Program-made: the position numbers and the translations under genes
Shown: positions 58,232 to 64,000 of the stretch, in pieces
Layout of the letters: every line of letters starts with the position of its first letter
How positions within the stretch are numbered: position 1 is the first letter of the stretch
Origin: JAEYOM01 sp036260935
Lineage (GTDB): Bacteria > Bacillota > Clostridia > Acetivibrionales > DTU013
Length of the DNA stretch: 64,000 nt
Assembly: GCA_036260935.1 (NCBI GenBank)
Contig: DATALQ010000029.1
Location: forward strand, 24,747-88,746
Direction of reading: 5' to 3'
The notes under the pieces: generated by a model
The model's input: only the letters and a program-made list of their open reading frames with translations
Databases searched by the model: none
What the model was told of the DNA's origin: nothing

Positions 58232-58942
58232 CTATTTAAAGTAATTGTCTATACCCTTCTTTATGGCTGCGGCTACCTGAGCTTGGTAATCCTCGTTGCC
58301 GAGCCTGCGCTCCTCTTCCGGATTGGATAAAAAGCCGCATTCCACTATAGCGGTTGGCGTCTTGAGATCCGTAAGTATCACTATCTGATCCTTTTTTTCC
58401 TGTGGAGCCCTCTTGTTGCTTTTATCGATGTTTTCCTTAAGAGAATCCTGAATGGAGTTCGCCAACTTGAGGCTGTCGGGCGAATAGGGCGGGTAGAATG
58501 TCTGCGCTCCATAGTACTGGGACTGCGGGAAACTGTTCATGTGGATGCTGACTACTATCTGCGCGCCGCTACTATCCATTATATCCTTTCTTCTCGTCAG
58601 GTCCTGCTTTCTCTTGTTATAAATATTTGTTGTCCCTTCGCTGTAAACAAGCTTATCTTCCTCACGCGTCATGATAACCTTGTAATTGTCGCTCTCAAGC
58701 AGCTCCTTCACTTTAAAAGCAATCTTAAGGTTGAGATCCTTTTCCTTTATGTCGCTATAGCTGCTGATCTTGCCGGGATCCTCCCCGCCATGGCCGGCGT
58801 CGATTACTACAGTTTTCTGCTGGCCGCGGTCGGTGGCTGCGGGCTTCGTCTCAGTACTCATATTAAGGCTGTATATCGCCAGAAGAAGCGCGAAAATGAG
58901 TCCTATCAGGATAACATTGGACTTTCTCATTACAATAATCAT
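58232..58942 (-). CDS. cwlD: N-acetylmuramoyl-L-alanine amidase, CwlD-like
   Basis: A 236-residue Amidase_3 enzyme. It has an N-terminal signal/anchor helix (VILIGLIFALLLAIYSL), then VVIDAGHGGEDPG (zinc His), the metal Glu in IKEKDLNLKIAF, VSIHMNSFP (second His) and PTAIVECGFLSNPEEE (catalytic Glu). Size and anchor match CwlD, which starts muramic-lactam synthesis in the spore cortex. An in-frame ATG 12 bases downstream is possible as a start. Confidence 0.88.
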   Translation of the reverse strand: MIIVMRKSNVILIGLIFALLLAIYSLNMSTETKPAATDRGQQKTVVIDAGHGGEDPGKISSYSDIKEKDLNLKIAFKVKELLESDNYKVIMTREEDKLVYSEGTTNIYNKRKQDLTRRKDIMDSSGAQIVVSIHMNSFPQSQYYGAQTFYPPYSPDSLKLANSIQDSLKENIDKSNKRAPQEKKDQIVILTDLKTPTAIVECGFLSNPEEERRLGNEDYQAQVAAAIKKGIDNYFK

Positions 58943-59055
58943 AAAACCCCGTCCCCCATCACTAATTCATTATAAGGATATTCGCAGAGGGGTTGGCCAT
59001 ATTACAATGACTTCCTGATAAGACAGGGAAATGTCGGACAGATATGTAGCAGAGC

Positions 59056-59910
59056 TCAGATCCCGAACTTGAGATCGTCGGTATTGCCTCCGAGATGCCT
59101 GACGGCGGAAACAAGATCATAAAAGGTGTCCTTGTCCAACTTCCCGGAATTCTTTTTGATGAATCCCCGTATCGCCGGCACGGCTCTGCCGTCTCCGTAT
59201 TTTGCGAGGGAATCTGCAGCGACGGTTTTTTTAGGCATATTAAGGAAGGAGTTCTTCAAGCAGTTGTAAACTTTCTCGGACTTGTTGCTCCTGCCTGTTT
59301 CAGACAGAGCCATCAGAAGGTATTCGTCCGGAGCGCTGAAAATGTGCTCCCGTTCCAGCGTATCAATGATTTTATCCAATGCCGGAGCGCCTATATTAAT
59401 CAATGTGTCCCTGACGGTCTCGAGCATAAGCTCGTCGGGCTCTCCGCGTGAATACAGGATATCCGTCAGCGGGCCGGCAGAATCTTTGACCTTCCACTGA
59501 CCCAGCACCCTTACGGCCATAACGGATGCCAAAAGGCTTTCGCCGTTGTTATCCGACGCATACCCGCGTGCGATTTCCACCAGCAGCTTTCCGGCATCGT
59601 CGCCAAAGCTTTTCAGCCTGTCGAGAAACACCTCGGGTAGTTCATCGTCACAGACGACAGAGCCATAAATAAACATCTGTCTTAGGTCTTCAAGGCTTCC
59701 GACAGTATTCACAAACTCGGCGGGAGTTTTTCCGTCAAGTTTTTCCAAAGGCGTTTCGGACCATTTTCTATATTCGTTTGAAAGACATGCTTCAAGCGCT
59801 TCATCCCCGACGTCAAAACCTCTCGACATGTCGCGCCCGCTACTTTTAAGACATGAGTCGTATGCCTCTCCCATGGCCTGGGTATAGCTGTCAAAAAATA
59901 TTTTATACAT
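59056..59910 (-). CDS. HEAT-repeat-like protein
   Basis: A 284-residue helical protein with HEAT-like repeats (SLLASVMAVRVLGQWKVKDSAGPLTDIL, LETVRDTLINIGAPALDKIIDTL, KKTVAADSLAKYGDGRAVPAIRGFI, FYDLVSAVRHLGG). Such repeats bind proteins. No catalytic motif. I chose the ATG for MYKIFFDS (59910), which overlaps the membrane-protein gene by 8 bases; an ATG at 59946 would add 12 residues, and neither has a strong SD. Function unknown. Confidence 0.72.
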   Translation of the reverse strand: MYKIFFDSYTQAMGEAYDSCLKSSGRDMSRGFDVGDEALEACLSNEYRKWSETPLEKLDGKTPAEFVNTVGSLEDLRQMFIYGSVVCDDELPEVFLDRLKSFGDDAGKLLVEIARGYASDNNGESLLASVMAVRVLGQWKVKDSAGPLTDILYSRGEPDELMLETVRDTLINIGAPALDKIIDTLEREHIFSAPDEYLLMALSETGRSNKSEKVYNCLKNSFLNMPKKTVAADSLAKYGDGRAVPAIRGFIKKNSGKLDKDTFYDLVSAVRHLGGNTDDLKFGI

Positions 59911-60508
59911 TCTTTTTCTTCTTTTTCCCTGAGCTTTTTTTGGCATTGTTGGTAGGATTCCAGGGGCTCTTGGTGAATGTCCTTTCCTGCTCCGCTTCCT
60001 TTTTCCTGAAAACCTTTCCGATTATATTAATTCCATAGAAACCGGCAAGATATCCGAGCATTGCGATCAAAGGCAGCGTCAGCAGAGCTATTATATAACC
60101 TGCAATTGATTCTTTGAGTGTGCCGAATAGAAAATATAGCGGTCCGAGCAAGGCATTGACGAACAGATGACGCATCCTGTCCGCCGTAAAATTGCTGAAA
60201 TGCATCAACGAACCTGCGAGTACGAGCACTGAAACAGGAATAATCCCGATAAGACCGTATACCGCTCCTTTAAAAGGATAAGGGTTCAGTTGATACTGGG
60301 GCTTTTTCTCTTTTTTAGCGAGCTCCCTCATATCCGAATAAATGGCCAGGTACGCAATGATAAAAAATATAGCGCTGTACAATGGCAGCCATCTATAAAG
60401 GTTCCCCTTCGTCAGTCCGATGAACGGATATAAAAATATCAGAAAAACCATAAGCGACATTGTATAGTCGGCCAATACCTTCATACCGTTTTTAATATAT
60501 ATTTTCAT
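59903..60508 (-). CDS. Membrane protein with basic tail
   Basis: A 201-residue protein with about five membrane helices and a Lys-rich C-terminus (KKSSGKKKKKNV). Visible segments are MSLMVFLIFLYPFIGL, LYSAIFFIIAYLAIYSD, YGLIGIIPVSVLVLAGSLM and AGYIIALLTLPLIAMLGYLAGFYG. I do not recognise the family. It is 12 bases downstream of the response-regulator gene, so the three genes 60520, 59903 and 59056 form an operon. Confidence 0.68.
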   Translation of the reverse strand: MKIYIKNGMKVLADYTMSLMVFLIFLYPFIGLTKGNLYRWLPLYSAIFFIIAYLAIYSDMRELAKKEKKPQYQLNPYPFKGAVYGLIGIIPVSVLVLAGSLMHFSNFTADRMRHLFVNALLGPLYFLFGTLKESIAGYIIALLTLPLIAMLGYLAGFYGINIIGKVFRKKEAEQERTFTKSPWNPTNNAKKSSGKKKKKNV

Positions 60509-60519
60509 AAATACATCTC

Positions 60520-61458
60520 CTACTGCTTCTGTCTTCTCATATCCTTCAGGTATACGCTGCCTGTCAGCGATTTTGCCTTTTTCTTGAGTTCGGCGGCGAT
60601 TTCACCGACCTGCAGGTGATTTGTCAATATCCTGTACTCATTCGAAACCACGGCGATCGAAATTGTCATGATCGGGTATTGAATTATATATCCCTTCCGG
60701 TTTGTCGTGGTTATGAACCCCGCCTTTTTATCGGTTTCGGAGTACAGCTCGGGTACTCTTTCATCAAAAGCCTTGATTATATTTTCGCAAAGCGCATCTG
60801 ACAGATCCGAGTTAGTTATCACGACAAAGTCGTCCCCGCCGATATGCCCTATGAAATCGCTCTGCGAACCGAAAGATCTGACGACGTCGGCGAGTAGATC
60901 TGCTATAAGCTTAATCGCAGTATCTCCGCGTGCAAACCCGTATACGTCGTTATATGCCTTGAAATTATCCACATCGAGATATAATACGGAAAACTGCATT
61001 TCCTTGGCTATCCTGTAATTTATCTCCGACTGTATCTCCGTATTCCCCGGCAGGCCTGTAAGCGGATTAGCCCACCTGTTCCTGTCTATCCGGAGAAGTG
61101 TATTTTTGACTCTGCTGATCAGTTCGCGGGGATTGAACGGCTTGGTTATATAATCGTCCGCTCCCAGCTCCAGTCCGGTAAGCTTGTCTTCTTCATTCCC
61201 CTGTGCAGTGAGCATTATTATGGGCATCAGGTTATTGCTTTCATCCTGTCTCAGCAGCTTACAGACTTCAAAACCGTCAATTCCGGGCATTACTACGTCC
61301 AGCAATACGAGATCCGGTTTTTCCGCCATGACCATTTTTATGCCGTCAAGTCCATTATTTGCAGATACCACCTCGTAGCCCTTTTCAGTCAGGATATCTG
61401 TAGTCAGTTTGACCATCAGTTCCGTATCGTCGATAATCAGTATCTTCTTTCTAAACAT
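60520..61458 (-). CDS. Response regulator with GGDEF-like output domain
   Basis: A 312-residue protein. Residues 5-120 are a receiver domain (KILIIDDTELMVK; phospho-acceptor Asp in LVLLDVVMPGIDG; Lys in TKPFNPRE). Residues about 135-300 are a diguanylate-cyclase-type domain (NPLTGLPGN, VLYLDVDNFKAYNDVYGFARGD). The active-site motif is GGDDF rather than GGDEF or GGEEF. The Asp substitution may weaken cyclase activity. There is no RxxD inhibitory site. First gene of a three-gene operon. Confidence 0.88.
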   Translation of the reverse strand: MFRKKILIIDDTELMVKLTTDILTEKGYEVVSANNGLDGIKMVMAEKPDLVLLDVVMPGIDGFEVCKLLRQDESNNLMPIIMLTAQGNEEDKLTGLELGADDYITKPFNPRELISRVKNTLLRIDRNRWANPLTGLPGNTEIQSEINYRIAKEMQFSVLYLDVDNFKAYNDVYGFARGDTAIKLIADLLADVVRSFGSQSDFIGHIGGDDFVVITNSDLSDALCENIIKAFDERVPELYSETDKKAGFITTTNRKGYIIQYPIMTISIAVVSNEYRILTNHLQVGEIAAELKKKAKSLTGSVYLKDMRRQKQ

Positions 61459-61586
61459 AAGCGCCTCTCCGGCAAAAAATTATAGTGCTGCTATTATTTT
61501 AATTTAATGAAAATTATATAATACTTTTATCTTTTTGAACAGATTGTTATTTTTATAGCAGCAACATTATTTTAGCATAACTGTGA

Positions 61587-61650
61587 TATAATATGTTACG
61601 GGACACATCTCGGTCTGAAATGATCGAAGTTCGGGATATGTCCTCTTTTT
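61587..61650 (+). promoter_or_regulatory. Promoter followed by a terminator-type leader hairpin
   Basis: TATAAT at 61587-61592, with the hairpin beginning about 8 bases later: GGACA..CATCTC / GGGAT..TGTCC (61600-61642), 11 base pairs with one mismatch, an inner GGTC/GATC helix, and TCTTTTT after it. A terminator this close to the start of transcription implies a short RNA or an attenuator for the small gene downstream. No -35 match was clear. The 219-base gap 61459-61677 holds nothing else. Confidence 0.5.
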
Positions 61651-61677
61651 AAATAATGAAATGGGAGTGATTAATTT

Positions 61678-61917
61678 TTGGCTGAATTTTGCGAATGCGG
61701 CTCGCTTGTTATCGACGGCCGCTGTACAAATAAGAGCTGTTCGCTGAGAGCCGGCGCAAGCCCGACCACGGCAAAAAAGCCCTCGGCGAAAACCAGGGCT
61801 TCGTTGAAGGGCACAGTTGCGGCAAAGCCCGCCGCAAAGGCTGCAAACCCGAGAAGGGCATCGAAGTGCATCACATACAACCTTTATGATAAAAAGGATA
61901 CCGAACCCGAGACCTGA
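61678..61917 (+). CDS. Small Cys-cluster protein with Lys/Ala-rich tail
   Basis: A 79-residue protein starting with TTG (GGGAG 10 bases upstream). The N-terminus has a possible zinc site (FCECGSLVIDGRCTNKSC), followed by a Lys/Ala/Pro/Thr-rich region (about 30-60) reminiscent of histone H1 or the tails of topoisomerases, and the C-terminus is CITYNLYDKKDTEP. Nucleic-acid binding is inferred from composition. The transcript ends at the hairpin AGACCTGA/TCAGGTCT at 61910-61930. Confidence 0.7.
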   Translation: MAEFCECGSLVIDGRCTNKSCSLRAGASPTTAKKPSAKTRASLKGTVAAKPAAKAANPRRASKCITYNLYDKKDTEPET

Positions 61918-61935
61918 TATTGTCAGGTCTTTTTA
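61910..61935 (+). terminator. Terminator of the small Cys/Lys protein gene
   Basis: AGACCTGA/TCAGGTCT with a short loop, followed by TTTTTAA. Confidence 0.85.
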
Positions 61936-61945
61936 ATATATATGG

Positions 61946-62449
61946 TTAAACTTCAAAGGTAATATTTATGAGACCATGATAGTAATTGCCCCACTCTGCC
62001 GTAAAGCGGAATACGGAGTAGTCCGGATCGTCCACGCCCAGCGGATAATAGATCTCGCAGCCGTCCTGCCACAGACGGGCTTTTGATTCGTGGTCCGAAA
62101 GTATCTCCATTTTTCCGACGAGCATGAGACCTTTATATTGGTCCTGGTCGACAAAGTAGATGCATGCCTTGTCATTCTGCCTGAATTGCGCTACGCGCCT
62201 TGAAGATGTGTTGGTACTGAACCAGAATGTCTTCAGGCCTTCGGCCTCGCACTTGATCATCGCCTTGATGTTGGGGTATCCTTCAGATCCTATGGAGCCG
62301 ACCATCGCATTGCTGCAGCTTTCCACCAGTTTTAGCGACTCGGCTGTAGCTTCTTTTACTGCATCTTCGGCTGTTTTTTCGGCAACTCCCTTCTCCATTT
62401 GGTCCTTGGCCTTTTTCAGTGCATTGTCCATACCATTTTCGTTCGACAT
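61946..62449 (-). CDS. Pyridoxamine 5'-phosphate oxidase-like protein
   Basis: A 167-residue split-barrel flavin-binding protein of the PNPOx-like/general stress 26 type. The first about 35 residues are a charged helix (MDNALKKAKDQMEKGVAEKTAEDAV). The barrel follows: CSNAMVGSIGSEGYPNIKAMIK, TFWFSTNTSSRRVAQFRQNDKACIYFVDQ, YKGLMLVGKMEIL, DYSVFRFTAEWGNYYHGL. It probably binds FMN or F420-like cofactor; catalysis unknown. The MarR gene 76 bases upstream is in the same direction and may regulate it. Confidence 0.85.
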   Translation of the reverse strand: MSNENGMDNALKKAKDQMEKGVAEKTAEDAVKEATAESLKLVESCSNAMVGSIGSEGYPNIKAMIKCEAEGLKTFWFSTNTSSRRVAQFRQNDKACIYFVDQDQYKGLMLVGKMEILSDHESKARLWQDGCEIYYPLGVDDPDYSVFRFTAEWGNYYHGLINITFEV

Positions 62450-62525
62450 TTAAAAACTCCTTTCATACCTCACTGCTTCCGTTTATGAATAACTGCAATT
62501 GTGAATATCAGCCATATTGGGCCTT

Positions 62526-62957
62526 TCAGCCGGATAGGTTCGAATAAATGCGCTTGAGATAATTCTCGAATTCATCTATTTCATTTTCCTTGAAGCCTTT
62601 GTAAAACAGTCCGATCATGTCGGCCGAGACCTCTTCATACGCAACCTTCATCCTTTTGTTCTCGTCCGTCAGCCGGATCAGCACCTTACGACGGTCATCC
62701 TCCGGAAAGATCCTTTCTATATGGCCCGTTTCCTGAAGCCTGTCAAGCATCCTTGTGAGTGTTGATTTGCTAAGGGCGGTCCTATTGGCAAGCTGCTGTA
62801 TCGGTATGTTGTCCTCCTGCCACAGGGCAAACATTATCCTGCCCTGTGCCGGATTTATATCCTTAATTCTGCAAGCTTTAAGCTTCCTTGCAAAAATCCG
62901 TTGAGAAAGCTGATGTATCTTTGAAATAAGGTATCCTCCAGATCGCAGCTGAGACAT
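62526..62957 (-). CDS. MarR-family regulator
   Basis: A 143-residue MarR protein: INPAQGRIMFALWQEDNIPIQQLANRTALSKSTLTRMLDRLQETGHIERIFPEDDRRKVLIRLTDENK (HTH and wing). Helical dimer ends flank it. It is followed by the PNPOx-like gene. The promoter spacer contains a perfect palindrome, supporting autoregulation. Confidence 0.9.
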   Translation of the reverse strand: MSQLRSGGYLISKIHQLSQRIFARKLKACRIKDINPAQGRIMFALWQEDNIPIQQLANRTALSKSTLTRMLDRLQETGHIERIFPEDDRRKVLIRLTDENKRMKVAYEEVSADMIGLFYKGFKENEIDEFENYLKRIYSNLSG

Positions 62958-63010
62958 ACAGTTACCTCCGCTAAACAGTCATCGGCAAGCACTCGCGCTA
63001 TTATTTACCA

Positions 63011-63047
63011 TTGTATATAGTATAATTGTATATACAACTATTGTCAA
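63011..63047 (-). promoter_or_regulatory. MarR promoter with palindromic operator
   Basis: Minus-strand TTGACA (63047-63042), 17-base spacer, TATACT (63024-63019). The spacer holds the perfect palindrome TTGTATATACAA (63026-63037); a second half-site TTGTATATA is at 63011-63019. Confidence 0.82.
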
Positions 63048-63145
63048 TACTTTCAACTTTGCAATACTGTTTTAAATATTCGAATAATATCATTTAACTG
63101 ACCCAAAAATTATCTAAGCCATTTATAAAGTAATTTATTCAAATA

Positions 63146-63192
63146 TTGATATATAGTAATATACATGTTAGTATATACCCGTAGGGGGTATA
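63146..63192 (+). promoter_or_regulatory. Promoter with CsoR-type operator before the methyltransferase
   Basis: TTGATA (63146-63151), 17-base spacer, TAGTAT (63169-63174). Overlapping the -10 and extending downstream is TATACCC-GTAGG-GGGTATA (63174-63192), the G-tract inverted repeat typical of CsoR/RcnR/CstR-family repressors. Confidence 0.72.
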
Positions 63193-63211
63193 TTAAGGAT
63201 GGTGATATTAT

Positions 63212-63844
63212 TTGTTAAATGAAATACAAACCAGATATACTGATGAAAGCAAAAATAGCTGCAACAATCTGAGCTGCGGAAGTAATCTGGATTTCCTCAG
63301 CGTAGCTGCCGGAGAAAAGATCCTCGATCTCGGCTGCGGACGGGGCAAGGAAACTATCCAGGCTGCAATCGAATCAGGTCCGGATGGCAGTGCGACCGGG
63401 CTTGATATTACGCCGGCCATGATAAAGGCGGCCCGCATAAACACGGAAAGTGCAGGGGTTTCGAATGCTTCCTACGTATACGGGGATATAGAAAATCTTC
63501 CATTCAAAGATGCGTCCTTCGACGCCGTCATGAGCAATTGTGTCATCAATCATGCCAGAAACAAGGAAAACGTCTACCATGAGATATTCAGGGTGCTGAA
63601 ATACGGCGGCAGGTTCATAATATCCGACGCAGTAACGAGACTGCCCCTGCCCGACAGCGTGAAAAATGATCCCGAGGCCTGGGCACAGTGTTTCGGCGGT
63701 GCGGTCACGGAGGAAGAATACCTCTCCGGAATACATGCTGCAGGATTTTACCATATAGATATACTTAACCGCAGAGAATACTTAAAAAACGGATACGACT
63801 TTATCAGCCTGACGCTAAGGGCTGTAAAGGAGGTGACAAAATGA
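63212..63844 (+). CDS. ArsM-like SAM-dependent methyltransferase
   Basis: A 210-residue class I methyltransferase. SAM motif I is ILDLGCGRGKET, with GLDITPAMIKAA and DIENLPFKDASFD following. It also shows segments typical of arsenite methyltransferases: MSNCVINH, EIFRVLKYGGRFIISDAVTRLPLP, and AWAQCFGGAV, with Cys at the SNC and QC positions used for As(III) binding, and two N-terminal Cys (SCNNLSCG). It is shorter than full ArsM. The start is TTG (GGATGGTGAT upstream). Its stop overlaps the ATG of a Cys-rich peptide gene. Confidence 0.8.
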   Translation: MLNEIQTRYTDESKNSCNNLSCGSNLDFLSVAAGEKILDLGCGRGKETIQAAIESGPDGSATGLDITPAMIKAARINTESAGVSNASYVYGDIENLPFKDASFDAVMSNCVINHARNKENVYHEIFRVLKYGGRFIISDAVTRLPLPDSVKNDPEAWAQCFGGAVTEEEYLSGIHAAGFYHIDILNRREYLKNGYDFISLTLRAVKEVTK

Positions 63845-63951
63845 AAAAGGTAACCAAAAAGACAGAGGTTAAAAGCTGCTGCAGCAAAAATTTTACTACT
63901 GCTCAGTGCTGTTCCAAATCTTCCAAGGTCGTGGCCGGCTGTCACGATTAA
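63841..63951 (+). CDS. 36-residue cysteine-rich peptide
   Basis: Starts in the ATGA overlap with the methyltransferase stop, with GGAGGTG 5 bases upstream (AGGAGGTGACAAA), so it is translationally coupled. The peptide is basic at the start (KKVTKKTEVK) and carries Cys pairs in KSCCSK and AQCCSK, plus a final Cys and His (AGCHD). The CC/CC/C pattern suggests metal or metalloid binding, or a precursor for modification. Too short for a family call. A GC-rich hairpin, GCGGCGG/CCGCCGC, at the very edge is probably its terminator. Confidence 0.75.
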   Translation: MKKVTKKTEVKSCCSKNFTTAQCCSKSSKVVAGCHD

Positions 63952-63975
63952 GGCTGCTGCCGCGATTAACAGCGA

Positions 63976-64000
63976 AGGGGGCGGCGGTTCGGACCGCCGC
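63976..64000 (+). terminator. Probable terminator stem at the right edge
   Basis: GCGGCGGT/ACCGCCGC with a TCGG-type loop ends at the last base. A T-run cannot be checked because the window stops. Confidence 0.5.

Noticed and set aside
1..64000. tRNA, rRNA, CRISPR array, prophage or intact transposase
   Set aside because: Looked for on both strands; no cloverleaf ends, direct-repeat/spacer pattern, phage genes or transposase motifs were found.

Overview
The window is a dense, low-to-moderate GC chromosomal segment of an anaerobic, endospore-forming member of the Clostridia (Bacillota). Evidence: the heat-shock cluster ctsR-mcsA-mcsB-clpC, radA, carD, a PIN/TRAM protein, rex, germination and cortex genes (a GerMN lipoprotein, sleB, cwlD-like), a proline T-box, a c-di-AMP (ydaO-type) riboswitch, and strong GGAGG ribosome sites before most genes. 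A closer genus call is not possible from sequence alone. No rRNA, tRNA, CRISPR array, prophage or intact transposase is visible.

Layout. 1-7.2 kb: a partial secreted/anchored protein, a GerMN lipoprotein, an ArsR regulator, a YkuK-like protein, a thioredoxin-reductase-like flavoprotein without an NADPH site, then a run of five small proteins leading into sleB. 7.2-19.7 kb: tex, an araL/araM-like pair (HAD phosphatase plus glycerol-1-phosphate dehydrogenase), uvsE, a riboswitch-controlled peptidoglycan-binding protein, an RluA pseudouridine synthase, a GntR-regulated ABC exporter, and a CAP-domain protein. 19.8-31 kb: proS with T-box, a three-gene ABC exporter, a divergent IspF paralog, an acyltransferase, natAB-like genes, ispD, a PIN/TRAM protein and carD. 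31.5-44.2 kb: radA, a GH15 glucoamylase-like enzyme, a GT2 glycosyltransferase, an Lnt-like protein with its TetR regulator, and the clpC-mcsB-mcsA-ctsR operon. 44.4-51.3 kb: small accessory genes, a DUF4349 lipoprotein, an Eis-like acetyltransferase, and an EF-G paralog. 52-64 kb: aroF-tyrA-aroA, rex, an ABC-F protein, a CwlD-like amidase, a response regulator with a GGDEF-like domain, a small Cys/Lys protein, a PNPOx-like protein with a MarR regulator, and at the right edge an ArsM-like methyltransferase coupled to a 36-residue cysteine-rich peptide.

The most unusual signals are: (1) the right-edge unit, where a CsoR-type operator precedes an ArsM-like methyltransferase that is translationally coupled to a CC-rich peptide; (2) an IspF-family protein that keeps its metal ligands but has lost several other active-site residues; (3) a family of long imperfect palindromes (about 170-230 bp) sharing a core, plus two further palindromes with different ends; (4) a cluster of tiny hydrophobic or charged proteins with sigma-K-like promoter matches upstream of sleB; (5) a proS T-box leader with what looks like a very short Stem I; (6) an in-frame palindromic insertion in the GH15 enzyme. 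All functional statements come from reading motifs; no database search was run.
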